Positions 44,870 through 53,326 of a stretch of DNA of 64,000 nt are shown piece after piece. The notes under the pieces are model-generated. The model saw nothing but the letters and a program-made list of their open reading frames with translations, had not been told where the DNA came from and ran no database searches. How positions within the stretch are numbered: position 1 is the stretch's first letter; the number at the start of each line of letters is the position of its first letter. The DNA is from Chlorohelix sp037138995. GTDB taxonomy: Bacteria; Chloroflexota; Chloroflexia; Chloroheliales; Chloroheliaceae. The DNA is taken from NCBI RefSeq assembly GCF_037138995.1, contig NZ_JBAXHI010000017.1:1-64000 (forward strand), given 5' to 3'. Position numbers and translations under genes: made by a program.

Positions 44870-47030
44870 GATTGGGTTAAGCCCATCAATTGAACCTACA
44901 CTGGATAAAACTAAGTTGCAGCGTTTTTTGAAAAGATATTCAAATTGGCTTTCATTTTGTTTTTTTCTGGTGACTTCTTGCATTCAGTTGTTTCCATTGC
45001 CAACCAACCTTACCAATACTCTTTTTGACCTCGGCGACCCGGCAGATTCAACCTACCGCATCAGCGCTATTGCCAACAATCTTTTGCATAATCCCCTCAA
45101 TTTATATCAAACTAACGCGCTGTATCCAGCGGCAAATGCCATTGCTTTGGATGAATTATTGACCGGAAACGCGCTATTGGTTGCGCCGTTGGTTTGGCTA
45201 ACCAATAATCCGATACTAGCGTTTAATTTTTTGATTCTGGCAGCCTATGTTTTGAGCGGGTTTTCAATGTGGTTGGTGGTAGTAAAGCTAACCGGAAGTA
45301 AAGCTGCCGGTTTGGTAGCAGGCTTGATTTACGCTTTCTCTCCATGGCATATGTCGCATTATGCACATGTTGGCATAACTTCTCAGCAATGGATGATATT
45401 TGCCCTCTATTTCTTGCTGCTTTATCTTGAAAAATCCCCGTTTAGCCGACGAGCTTTTGTCAACCTTAGCTTATTCGCCCTCTTTTTCTGGCTGCAAATC
45501 TTGGTGGCAGGTTATCTGGCTTTTTTTGCAGCAATAATGTTCAGTATTTACCTGTTATATCACTTTGGCTTTAAGAGTGGTCTAGTTGGGTATTTGTTGG
45601 CTAAAATAGCGCGAAGCCATTCTAAAAAAGCCGCACCTGAGTATAAGAAACTGGCTGTTCAATTGCTATCGCTGGCTGGAATTGCCGTTGTTATTCTGGC
45701 GGCAGTGTTGCCTTTCGTGTTGCCCTTTCTGGAAAACCAGCAGAAATATGAGTTTAAACGCAGTTTGCAAGAAGCACGCTATTGGAGCGCAGCCCCACAG
45801 AGTCTTTTACAAACCAATCCGCAAAGCTGGCAATACCGCTCTATAGAGCGCGGCATTTTTAACCTTCAAACCAGCGCCGAACGCGCAATGTATCCGGGCT
45901 TGTCGGTGTTAGCGTTAGCAGTTTTGGGCTTAGCCTTAGCAAGAAAGCAAGGCGGCGCACGATGGGCTTTTGCGCTGGTAGCGTTGGCTGGTTTGCTACT
46001 TACATTTGGACCTGCTTTGAACCTTGATAACTATGGGCAAAATCCTACCGATATTACGCTACCATACAGTTGGCTATACCAGATAGTGCCGGGCTTTGAT
46101 TCATTGCGTGTGCCTTTCCGATTTGCTCAGTTGCTGATGTTAGGCTTGGCAGTGTGCGCCGGATATGGAGTTGCCGCTTTACAACGATTAAAGTGGAATA
46201 GTAAAGTAGTTGCGCCCGTTTTGGTAGGGCTTATAGCAATATCGCTTGTGACAGTAGATTTTTTTGCACCCGGTTGGCCCTTTTCACGCCCTCCCATAAC
46301 AGTTGGCTTGAACGAAAATGCGCCTGAACTATATAAATGGTTTGCGAATGCGCCGGAGGCTAATTTGATAGTTCCGCTTGATGCCTTGATGGTTGACCTT
46401 CCCTTGAGCGGTTCTAATTCTGTCAACACGCGCCCTGATTACCTCGTTTATGGGTTAGAACTTAAACGTCCCCTACTCAACGGCAGCGCCAATATTTTAC
46501 CCACTGGCTATAGCCGTATGCTAAATGAGTTAAACGATTTCCCCGCTGACGGCAGTATAGATATGCTAGAGGGTTTGGGCGTTAAATTTGCGGTAATCCA
46601 TAAAGCAGCGCTAACTGAAGCGGCAAAAAAAGCCTTACCCGCTTTTTATGGAGCAAACGGCAGGTTGGAAGTGGTGAAAGACTTTAACGAACAAATGCTA
46701 GTTCGTTTGAAACCGAGCGGACGCTACATAGGAGCGGCAATACTACTGCCACCCGGAGCTAAGGTGCTATTGCCGGAAGACCCAAAGGCTAAAAACCTAG
46801 CTTTACATGCGTTGCCGGGTTTGTTAGGCAACCCATCTGGAGTGAAATTTTACACGCCATACCGCAGCATTTATAGTGATTTGCAACAGGTACAACAGGC
46901 GACTTCAAATACCGTTTATGATTACGCCTTTATCTATCGTTGGGTTTCGTCGCAAACTTACGGTTTTTACCCTTCCGAAATTATCTGGCAAAATGAATTT
47001 GTACAGCTATTTCAAAAAACCAAACCTTAA
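44838..47030 (+). CDS. polytopic membrane protein, GT-C/YfhO-like
   Basis: 730 residues with about 12 predicted helices and a large C-terminal soluble region (about 490-730). TTG start lies inside the previous gene; overlap implies translational coupling. 'FDLGDPADSTYRISAIANNLLHNPLNLYQTNALYP' and 'YAFSPWHMSHYAH' recall GT-C-type transferases of surface polysaccharide or lipid-linked sugars. Donor and acceptor unknown. Shares the probable role with the preceding gene. Confidence 0.75.
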   Translation: MRESKEEKRSEIGLSPSIEPTLDKTKLQRFLKRYSNWLSFCFFLVTSCIQLFPLPTNLTNTLFDLGDPADSTYRISAIANNLLHNPLNLYQTNALYPAANAIALDELLTGNALLVAPLVWLTNNPILAFNFLILAAYVLSGFSMWLVVVKLTGSKAAGLVAGLIYAFSPWHMSHYAHVGITSQQWMIFALYFLLLYLEKSPFSRRAFVNLSLFALFFWLQILVAGYLAFFAAIMFSIYLLYHFGFKSGLVGYLLAKIARSHSKKAAPEYKKLAVQLLSLAGIAVVILAAVLPFVLPFLENQQKYEFKRSLQEARYWSAAPQSLLQTNPQSWQYRSIERGIFNLQTSAERAMYPGLSVLALAVLGLALARKQGGARWAFALVALAGLLLTFGPALNLDNYGQNPTDITLPYSWLYQIVPGFDSLRVPFRFAQLLMLGLAVCAGYGVAALQRLKWNSKVVAPVLVGLIAISLVTVDFFAPGWPFSRPPITVGLNENAPELYKWFANAPEANLIVPLDALMVDLPLSGSNSVNTRPDYLVYGLELKRPLLNGSANILPTGYSRMLNELNDFPADGSIDMLEGLGVKFAVIHKAALTEAAKKALPAFYGANGRLEVVKDFNEQMLVRLKPSGRYIGAAILLPPGAKVLLPEDPKAKNLALHALPGLLGNPSGVKFYTPYRSIYSDLQQVQQATSNTVYDYAFIYRWVSSQTYGFYPSEIIWQNEFVQLFQKTKP

Positions 47031-47048
47031 CTGCTTTTAGTTTGCTAT

Positions 47049-47825
47049 TTATTTCCCCTCTGTGTTGTTTACAGGTGGTATAACACGCGGCGTTTGTGGC
47101 ACAGGAGTTGGGCTTGCAACCCTAGGAGCGGCTACAGGCTGTATAACTTTGGGAGCTACAGTAACTGGCGGAATAACTTTAGGCACTACAACATTTTGTG
47201 AACCCGGAAAAACAATCGGCACAGACTTCGGTAGCGGCGGCTGAATAATAACCTCTGTCGGCACTTCGTCTGTAGGTACTGGCGCGGGGTCATTCTTATC
47301 GGTGGCTCCTTGCTTCGCAAATTCATCTACATCAGCACGCAAGATAGCTTCCACATTTTCAGAAAATTTCGGAAAAGCGCTATCGTGGTCTTTAAATTTT
47401 GAATAGGGTCCGATAAGACTAACAAATTCCCAACCCTCTATTTTAAGCAATTCAGAAAAACGACGATTATGTCTCCAGTTATCCCCAAATTTGAAGAACT
47501 GGTCAATGCCGCTGGCGATTGTTACCATTAAACTAATAGTAACGGTAACAATAGTTAGCACATATTTAGCCCACTCTGGAAATACACTCGCCTGTGTATT
47601 CAAGCTAACGAGAGTAGCAACAATTGCGCTACCGATTATGATGAAAATTCTGAAATCGTTATAGCGTTTCTTAGTATTTCTTGCTTCCCGGCTCATATAA
47701 TTAACTTGGTCAAGCCAACGGTCTCGTAAAATATTTTTATGCAAGGGAGTCAGTTCTAACTGTTCGATAAGTTCTAGGAGTTTCTCAGCGCTTGACCTTG
47801 TATTTTTTGGTTTTTTCTCTGCCAT
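47049..47825 (-). CDS. SLATT (DUF4231) two-TM effector-like protein
   Basis: 258 residues. DUF4231/SLATT layout: N-terminal helix ('LTPLHKNILRDRWLDQVNYMSREARNTKKRYNDFR', about 25-60), two membrane helices (about 62-80 and 92-112), then 'GIDQFFKFGDNWRHNRRFSELLKIEGWEF' and a cytosolic helical segment. A Pro/Val-rich tail of about 75 residues (about 180-258) is unusual. SLATT proteins are predicted pore-forming or membrane-perturbing effectors next to nucleotide-sensing domains. Here the gene begins four bases after the SLOG gene, with AGGAG within the SLOG 3' end, so they are coupled. Effector role is inferred, not shown. Confidence 0.82.
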   Translation of the reverse strand: MAEKKPKNTRSSAEKLLELIEQLELTPLHKNILRDRWLDQVNYMSREARNTKKRYNDFRIFIIIGSAIVATLVSLNTQASVFPEWAKYVLTIVTVTISLMVTIASGIDQFFKFGDNWRHNRRFSELLKIEGWEFVSLIGPYSKFKDHDSAFPKFSENVEAILRADVDEFAKQGATDKNDPAPVPTDEVPTEVIIQPPLPKSVPIVFPGSQNVVVPKVIPPVTVAPKVIQPVAAPRVASPTPVPQTPRVIPPVNNTEGK

Positions 47826-47829
47826 TTTA

Positions 47830-48588
47830 TTACTCCTGCTTATAATGACTTAATAATCGCCGGAGAACCACATCCCTATTGTCGTATAAATTCACCTTGA
47901 ATAGCAAGCCACTCTGCACTAATTTTGTTGCCCTTTCTTCCAATTGCTCTCCGTCGATTGTTCTAGCAAGTACATCGGCGGTTCGTCCACTGCCTTGTAC
48001 CACTGCCACATGTCGCCCAGATTCTACACTTTGCGCTACATCGCGATAAGCAACCTCTCCGCCATTAATCAGAATTGTGAGGCTTGGAAACTTCGCAGAA
48101 ATTTGTATAGCCGCTTGTGACATCCATGGGATTTCGTCACCCCAATTTGAACCGGGAATCAGCAAAAAATGAGTGTGGTTTTGCTCAAGGTCTGTGGTGT
48201 ATTCTGGACGTATTGTGCCGGGAATATAAGCAAGTTTTTCAGGGACTACTCCGAGCAACGGAAATGAGGCGTTTCGTTCTGCTCTGGCATTTCCCATTAA
48301 TCGTATTACGCCCGCATCGGTAGCACCATCAATTACCACTGCCCCTAATCGCTCAGCCAGTTCCACCAGCGCCTCTGAAAAAAAACGCTTTTGGGTTTCG
48401 TACTGTGCAGGCTCCATCTTGCCTGCCCCTCCCACCAGAACAATGACAGGCGCGGTTTTATTCAAACCTAGAAAGCGCAAATAGTCTTTCAGATTTTCTA
48501 AATGGGTAGCTTGAATTGCTAATGCGCCAGATTTATTCTCAAAAGAAATAGGGAAAACTTTAGGCATATCGTATTTGTGCGAGCGCAT
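47830..48588 (-). CDS. SLOG/LSDAT-domain protein (predicted nucleotide sensor)
   Basis: About 252 residues from ATG 48588 (GGAG 10 bases upstream; a TTG at 48639 would extend it). Rossmann-like SLOG of the LSDAT type: 'VLVGGAGKME', 'LGAVVIDGATDAGVIRLMGNAR', 'FPLLGVVPEKLAYIPG', 'LEQNHTHFLLIPGSNWGDEIPWMSQAA' and 'INGGEVAYRDVAQSVESGRHVAVVQGSGRTADVLA'. These match the LSDAT domain also found in TRPM channels. The domain is predicted to bind a nucleotide-derived ligand and control the SLATT protein encoded next. Ligand and stress are unknown. Confidence 0.85.
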   Translation of the reverse strand: MRSHKYDMPKVFPISFENKSGALAIQATHLENLKDYLRFLGLNKTAPVIVLVGGAGKMEPAQYETQKRFFSEALVELAERLGAVVIDGATDAGVIRLMGNARAERNASFPLLGVVPEKLAYIPGTIRPEYTTDLEQNHTHFLLIPGSNWGDEIPWMSQAAIQISAKFPSLTILINGGEVAYRDVAQSVESGRHVAVVQGSGRTADVLARTIDGEQLEERATKLVQSGLLFKVNLYDNRDVVLRRLLSHYKQE

Positions 48589-48629
48589 ATATAGTACACT
48601 CCATAGCGAAATAAAGCCAAGAATTGCGG

Positions 48630-49706
48630 TTACAGGCAAATTAATTCTTTGGGAGAGCGCGGCAATACATCTGCGCCCGTTGCTGTAACCAGCAAATCAT
48701 CTTCGATTCTAACGCCGCCCCAATTGCTATAATACAATCCCGGCTCAACCGTTACTATCATTCCCGGTTCGAGGGGCGTAGTATCTAGCATGGACAGGAA
48801 AGGCGCTTCATGTACTTCCCGACCTAGACTATGACCGAGGCTGTGCAAGAAATAATCCAGTTCTCCGGCTTTCTCGAATATCCGGCGCGAAACACCATCC
48901 ACCTCTTTGCATATTGCGCCCGGTTTTACCGCTTCAACTCCTGCCAATTGTGCCGAAAGCACCAGATTGTAAATTTCACGCTGGCGCGAGTCGGGTTCAC
49001 CAACAAAGACAGTACGGGTAATATCCGAATTATAGCCCTGAAAATGCGCTCCAAAATCAATAGTGACAAATTCGCCCTTCTGAATAGCCTTCTCGCTGGC
49101 ACGACCATGCGGTAGAGAGCTACGCCAACCACTTGCTACGATTGTGTCAAAGGCGTTGCGCTCTGCACCCAATCGGCGCATTGTAAATTCCAGTTCGATA
49201 GCCACATCACGTTCGGTTATACCCGGCTTGATAAAGCCTAGAATATGCTCAAAAGCATCATCGGCAATTGCCACCGCCCTTTTAATTAACGCCACCTCTT
49301 GCGGGTCTTTGCAACGCCGCAATTTGGAAATATCACCGATAGTTGGTATCCAATTAATGCCGGGTAATATATCAGTCCAGTTTTTGTATTCCGCAAAGGT
49401 TAAATGTTCTGCCTCAAACCCCATACGTTCAATTCCTAGCCGTTTGATTTCAACCGCTACATTTTCTTCATAAGGGCGTTGAATACGGATTACATTCCAG
49501 CCTTGCGCTTGAGCAGTTGCCTGTTCGGTATAACGCCCGTCGGTAAATAATATTGCTTCTGTAGCAGTAATTAGCAAGAAGCCGTAACTGCCGGTAAACC
49601 CGCTCAGATATGCCCGATTTTCCGGCTTAGTTACAAAGGCAGCCTCAAAATTACCATTATTTTGTGACAGATACTCACGTACCCGACTTAAACGTTCGCT
49701 GGTCAT
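48630..49706 (-). CDS. pepQ: Xaa-Pro aminopeptidase family metallopeptidase
   Basis: M24 peptidase of 358 residues. N-terminal creatinase-like domain ('YLSGFTGSYGFLLITATEAILFTDGRYTEQA') and the dimetal site: Asp in 'VTIDFGAHFQGYNSDITRTVFVG', His in 'HSLGHSLGREVHE', Glu in 'VTVEPGLYYSNWGGVRIEDDLLVT'. Removes N-terminal residues preceding proline. It lies 41 bases upstream of the SLOG gene in the same direction. Symbol pepQ/pepP is a family guess. Confidence 0.9.
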   Translation of the reverse strand: MTSERLSRVREYLSQNNGNFEAAFVTKPENRAYLSGFTGSYGFLLITATEAILFTDGRYTEQATAQAQGWNVIRIQRPYEENVAVEIKRLGIERMGFEAEHLTFAEYKNWTDILPGINWIPTIGDISKLRRCKDPQEVALIKRAVAIADDAFEHILGFIKPGITERDVAIELEFTMRRLGAERNAFDTIVASGWRSSLPHGRASEKAIQKGEFVTIDFGAHFQGYNSDITRTVFVGEPDSRQREIYNLVLSAQLAGVEAVKPGAICKEVDGVSRRIFEKAGELDYFLHSLGHSLGREVHEAPFLSMLDTTPLEPGMIVTVEPGLYYSNWGGVRIEDDLLVTATGADVLPRSPKELICL

Positions 49707-49753
49707 ATTTCACCTTTTATATTCGTACTACCAAAAAAGTCTAAATGAAGCTA

Positions 49754-50515
49754 TTATTTGGTCACAGTTGGACTCGGCTTAGCACGAACTTTACCCTGTT
49801 TAATATCATCAATCATAGTCTGCGCCAATTTAGAAGCTTCAGTATTAGGCGAGAGGGTTAATACCTTTTCCAGATATGCCACTGCCGCCTGTGGTGGGTC
49901 ATTAAGATATAGAGTTGTACCCAACCATATCAATGCCGACACATTATTTCCATCATCACTCAGAACACTACGAAAAGCTTGTTCGGCTTGTTTTAGTCTC
50001 TGGGTTTGGAGGTAAGCGGTGCCGAGACTGATATAGGCTACGTGGCGATCATCGGCAGAAACCTTGTCGGTAGAAGTATTAGCAATAGTAACCGATAGTT
50101 CAAAAGCCGATATTGCGGCGGCATAATCCAATTTGCAATCTTGATTATAAGTACCCCAATCCATCTGATTAACAAAATCATTAGGGTTCTGACGAAGCGC
50201 TTGTCTCAAACGGTTTTCTTCTACCGGGTCGGTACAACTTTGACTGGTAGAAGCCACATTTGATGGATTTGCAGAATTTTGGTGGACAAATGCAAAAATA
50301 CTACCCGCTCCTACACTTAAGGCAAGTAAGCCTAGCATTATATAGCGTAAAACGGGTGGTGCAGGTGGAGAGCTTTGTTTTGAACCTGAGGGGGGTTTTA
50401 ACCGATTCTGCTCTTCGCTTCCAATTTTAGAATTAACTTGTGTTTGCCGCTTTTCGGTTGAATTATCCATAGCAGTGGTGTTATAACTTTCTAATGAGCG
50501 AATTTGTATATACAT
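49754..50515 (-). CDS. TPR-repeat protein with one TM helix
   Basis: Up to 253 residues: charged N-terminal region, one membrane helix (about 75-95, 'YIMLGLLALSVGAGSIFAFVH'), then 3-4 TPR-like repeats (about 110-235, 'RLRQALRQNPNDFVNQMDWG', 'YISLGTAYLQTQRLKQAEQAF', 'ALIWLGTTLYLNDPPQAAVAYLEKVL'). ATG at 50470 is an alternative start. Probably a membrane-anchored scaffold, possibly in cell envelope or cytochrome biogenesis. The pepQ-like gene follows after 47 bases. Confidence 0.75.
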   Translation of the reverse strand: MYIQIRSLESYNTTAMDNSTEKRQTQVNSKIGSEEQNRLKPPSGSKQSSPPAPPVLRYIMLGLLALSVGAGSIFAFVHQNSANPSNVASTSQSCTDPVEENRLRQALRQNPNDFVNQMDWGTYNQDCKLDYAAAISAFELSVTIANTSTDKVSADDRHVAYISLGTAYLQTQRLKQAEQAFRSVLSDDGNNVSALIWLGTTLYLNDPPQAAVAYLEKVLTLSPNTEASKLAQTMIDDIKQGKVRAKPSPTVTK

Positions 50516-50578
50516 TACTTTTATAGCATGTTAACATCAGGTCGTTGAAGCGTCAACGCTAGATAAGTAAAGGTATGA

Positions 50579-51499
50579 TTAATGAAAAATGGGCGCAGGT
50601 CGTTGACGGGTCATATTCCAAGTTAGATTGTTGTATTTCTCGGTTAGCAGCCTTGCAGCAAGCTCATTTTCAGATGGGGTAACTGTATCTTCCAGCAGAT
50701 TTACCCCCAACCCTTCCGCAAACCCGCTTATAAATGTCCTTTCGATTTCCTCAAAAGCAATTTCATAACCTAATATCTGGCTGATGCTACACAATCTTGC
50801 GCCAACCTGTTCTATTGCTTCTGCTCTATTTAATCTAGGAGGAGGCTTCAAGGCAGTAAAGAGCCTTTCCATATCAACTGAAACCAATATTGTGCCTTGC
50901 TGTAGCATAACATTGCCACGGCGGGCTTGTGCGCTGCCGATTACTTTTCGCCCCTGATAGGTCACCTCATAGGCGCTTGGCGCGTCAAAACAAGCGGCGG
51001 TATTGGCAACTACTTTAGCATTTTCTTTTCCGGCAAGGCTGGCTTCAATCCCTAGATTTTTCAACCCTACTAATAAAGCAGCGCTAATCCGACGATATGA
51101 CTCAAGAATTCCGCCTAAGATTTCGGGTTCATCTCCGGCTGCGATTACGCTATAGGTTAACTCGCTGCTTTCATGTAGAATTGCGCGTCCTCCCGTTGGT
51201 CTTCTGACCCAATCAACCGAAAGGTTTTTGCAACCATCAAAATCCACCTCACGCTCGGCGCGTTGAGCGTAGCCCAACGTGAGACAAGCTGGTTGCCAGC
51301 TATAAAACCTGATAATCGGCAACGGTTTCTCATTATTCAAATGTTGGGCAAGATAGCTTTCGAGCAAAGCCTCATCCAACGCCATATTCCACGCGCCAGA
51401 GTTATGCCCGCTTCTGATAAGTCTCCAATTATTTTTGTTACACATAGGTTTAATTATAGTAATATTTCCCAAATTTGTATGCAATAAAGTGTAACTCAT
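50579..51499 (-). CDS. lipM: LipM-like octanoyltransferase / lipoate-protein ligase A family
   Basis: Cofactor transferase of the LplA/LipB superfamily. 'RLIRSGHNSGAWNMALDEAL', 'VRRPTGGRAILHESSELTYS' and 'ACFDAPSAYEVTYQGRKVIGSAQ' include the Cys in the ACFD/P-S-x-YE loop characteristic of LipM octanoyltransferases. It modifies E2 or GcvH lipoyl lysines, relevant to the two E2 genes near 31-36 kb. Start unclear: ATG 51445 begins just before the conserved 'NWRLIRSG'; the upstream ATG at 51499 has no better RBS. Reaction assignment to LipM rather than LplA is moderate. Confidence 0.8.
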   Translation of the reverse strand: MSYTLLHTNLGNITIIKPMCNKNNWRLIRSGHNSGAWNMALDEALLESYLAQHLNNEKPLPIIRFYSWQPACLTLGYAQRAEREVDFDGCKNLSVDWVRRPTGGRAILHESSELTYSVIAAGDEPEILGGILESYRRISAALLVGLKNLGIEASLAGKENAKVVANTAACFDAPSAYEVTYQGRKVIGSAQARRGNVMLQQGTILVSVDMERLFTALKPPPRLNRAEAIEQVGARLCSISQILGYEIAFEEIERTFISGFAEGLGVNLLEDTVTPSENELAARLLTEKYNNLTWNMTRQRPAPIFH

Positions 51500-51659
51500 G
51501 CTACTATATTATATTATTATTTAGGAATGTAGCTTACACTGGATACTGGCAGCGAAGCCATATTAGGTACGGGAAAAAGAACACAAATATGGTTTATCAA
51601 GTTTTATAGGCTAAAATAGAACTAATTATTAGCCAGAATGAAGAGCGATTTTAAAGAAA

Positions 51660-53246
51660 ATGAAAAAAAATCCTAGCTTGCCTGACAAAAATGAAGCCCG
51701 CAAGAAAGGTTTGTCTATCTGGGTATGGATAGCAGGTTCTCTCCTAATTGTGTTATTGGGTATCGGTATTTATGGCTTTACTCGTTTTAATAGCTTTAAG
51801 GATGATACTTTTGGTGGTCGGGATGAAGCTTCTCTTTTGAATACTACCTCCACTCCTTCAAGTTTCCAACCAAGCACAGCAATTCCATTAACCACTTCTT
51901 CCGTACAGACAACAGTAGCCATAGTACCTACTGCTACTCCAGAACCTGCTGACCCTATTGTCCAGAAAATAAGGCGTGGCGAAAAAATAAGCCTTATGCT
52001 GCTTGGCTATGGCGGTGGCGGTCATGATGGCGGCTACCTCACAGATACAATACTTCAGGTAATATTTGACCCTGCGAAAAAAGCGGTCACAATGGTCAGT
52101 ATTCCACGGGATTTGTGGGTTTTCGTACCTTATGGCGGCGCGAAAGTAGGTTATTGGGGCAAAATCAACTCAGCTTTTTCCTATGTAATGGAAACTAACG
52201 ATACCAAGAGTCTTTCCAACCGCTATCGCTATAATCCTGAGAACCTTAATTCACGGGTAGATGCGGCTTCTATTCTCACCAAAGATATTATTGAAAGTAT
52301 TACTGGTGTTCCGGTTGACTACTGGGCAGTCGTGAGTTTTGACGGTTTTAGACAATTCATAAATGCTATTGGCGGCGTTTATCTAAATGTCGAAAAGACC
52401 TTCGATGATTACGAATATCCTCGAAATGATGACCCAAACATTGACCCCGGTTATATGCACATTCATTTTGATGCGGGCTGGCAAACTTTGAACGGTGAAC
52501 GCGCAATTGAATATTCGCGTAGCCGTCACTCTTTGCAAGACGGTAACGATTTTGGGCGCAGCAAACGGCAGATGAATGTTATTCAGGCTGTAAAGGATAA
52601 AGTTACAAAACCTGATATTTTGCTTAAAGCCTTGCCGATTATGGACGCTTTGCAGGGGAAAATACGCACCAGCCTCAGTTTTGATAGGGTTACTGCATTG
52701 GCAAGTTACTTCCGTTCCTCTGAAGGCTCTAGCCAAACCAGCAATGTGTTTTTTGTGCCAATGGTGCTGAGTAATACTAATTACTTGACCGACTCGAATT
52801 CAGACCCGAGTATTTATTACCTAGAACCGATTGAAGGTGAAGGAAATTACAAGGCGATTCAGGCATGGGTTCGCACTGCACTTCTGTATCCTGAGATTAA
52901 ACGTGAAAATTTGACCTTACAAGTACAAAATGCTACCGGTTTATCAAAGCCGGGCGTTACTGCCACAACTCTTTTGAAGGGGCAGGGTCTTACGGTTTTG
53001 GAGCCACAATGGGCTACTTCACAACTCTTTACGGAGATTGTGGATTATACAAACGGAAAAGGCGTTGCCAGTTTGAAAGCCTTGCGAAACATCTTCCCGA
53101 CTGTACCGATAACGCAGAGAGAACCTCCTGTTAAGGGTTACACCGGTCCGGATGTGGTGATAGTGTTGGGCAAAGATTATAGCAAGGATAATAGCTTTGA
53201 CATCATCACTAACACCGACTTATATTCTCCAGCCATAAAAAATTAG
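51660..53246 (+). CDS. LCP-family (LytR-CpsA-Psr) protein with LytR C-terminal domain
   Basis: 528 residues: an N-terminal membrane helix (about 18-40), a Thr/Ser/Pro-rich extracellular linker, an LCP domain (about 110-370, 'TDTILQVIFDPAKKAVTMVSIPRDLWV', 'EYSRSRHSLQDGNDFGRSKRQ') and a LytR_C domain (about 415-510). LCP enzymes transfer polyprenyl-linked glycopolymers to the cell wall or other acceptors. In a Chloroflexota-like context with uncertain peptidoglycan, the acceptor is unknown. No strong RBS visible. Confidence 0.88.
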   Translation: MKKNPSLPDKNEARKKGLSIWVWIAGSLLIVLLGIGIYGFTRFNSFKDDTFGGRDEASLLNTTSTPSSFQPSTAIPLTTSSVQTTVAIVPTATPEPADPIVQKIRRGEKISLMLLGYGGGGHDGGYLTDTILQVIFDPAKKAVTMVSIPRDLWVFVPYGGAKVGYWGKINSAFSYVMETNDTKSLSNRYRYNPENLNSRVDAASILTKDIIESITGVPVDYWAVVSFDGFRQFINAIGGVYLNVEKTFDDYEYPRNDDPNIDPGYMHIHFDAGWQTLNGERAIEYSRSRHSLQDGNDFGRSKRQMNVIQAVKDKVTKPDILLKALPIMDALQGKIRTSLSFDRVTALASYFRSSEGSSQTSNVFFVPMVLSNTNYLTDSNSDPSIYYLEPIEGEGNYKAIQAWVRTALLYPEIKRENLTLQVQNATGLSKPGVTATTLLKGQGLTVLEPQWATSQLFTEIVDYTNGKGVASLKALRNIFPTVPITQREPPVKGYTGPDVVIVLGKDYSKDNSFDIITNTDLYSPAIKN

Positions 53247-53256
53247 CTTATATCTG

Positions 53257-53306
53257 AAAGCCCGGAGGAATTATTTAAATCGCTTCCGGGCTTTTAATTT
53301 TTCTAT
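53257..53306. terminator. terminator between LCP and WD40 genes
   Basis: AAAGCCCGGA at 53257-53266 pairs with TCCGGGCTTT at 53285-53294, followed by TAATTTTT. Serves the LCP gene and possibly the convergent WD40 gene. Confidence 0.8.
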
Positions 53307-53326
53307 TCAGGGATTTTGTATTTTCT

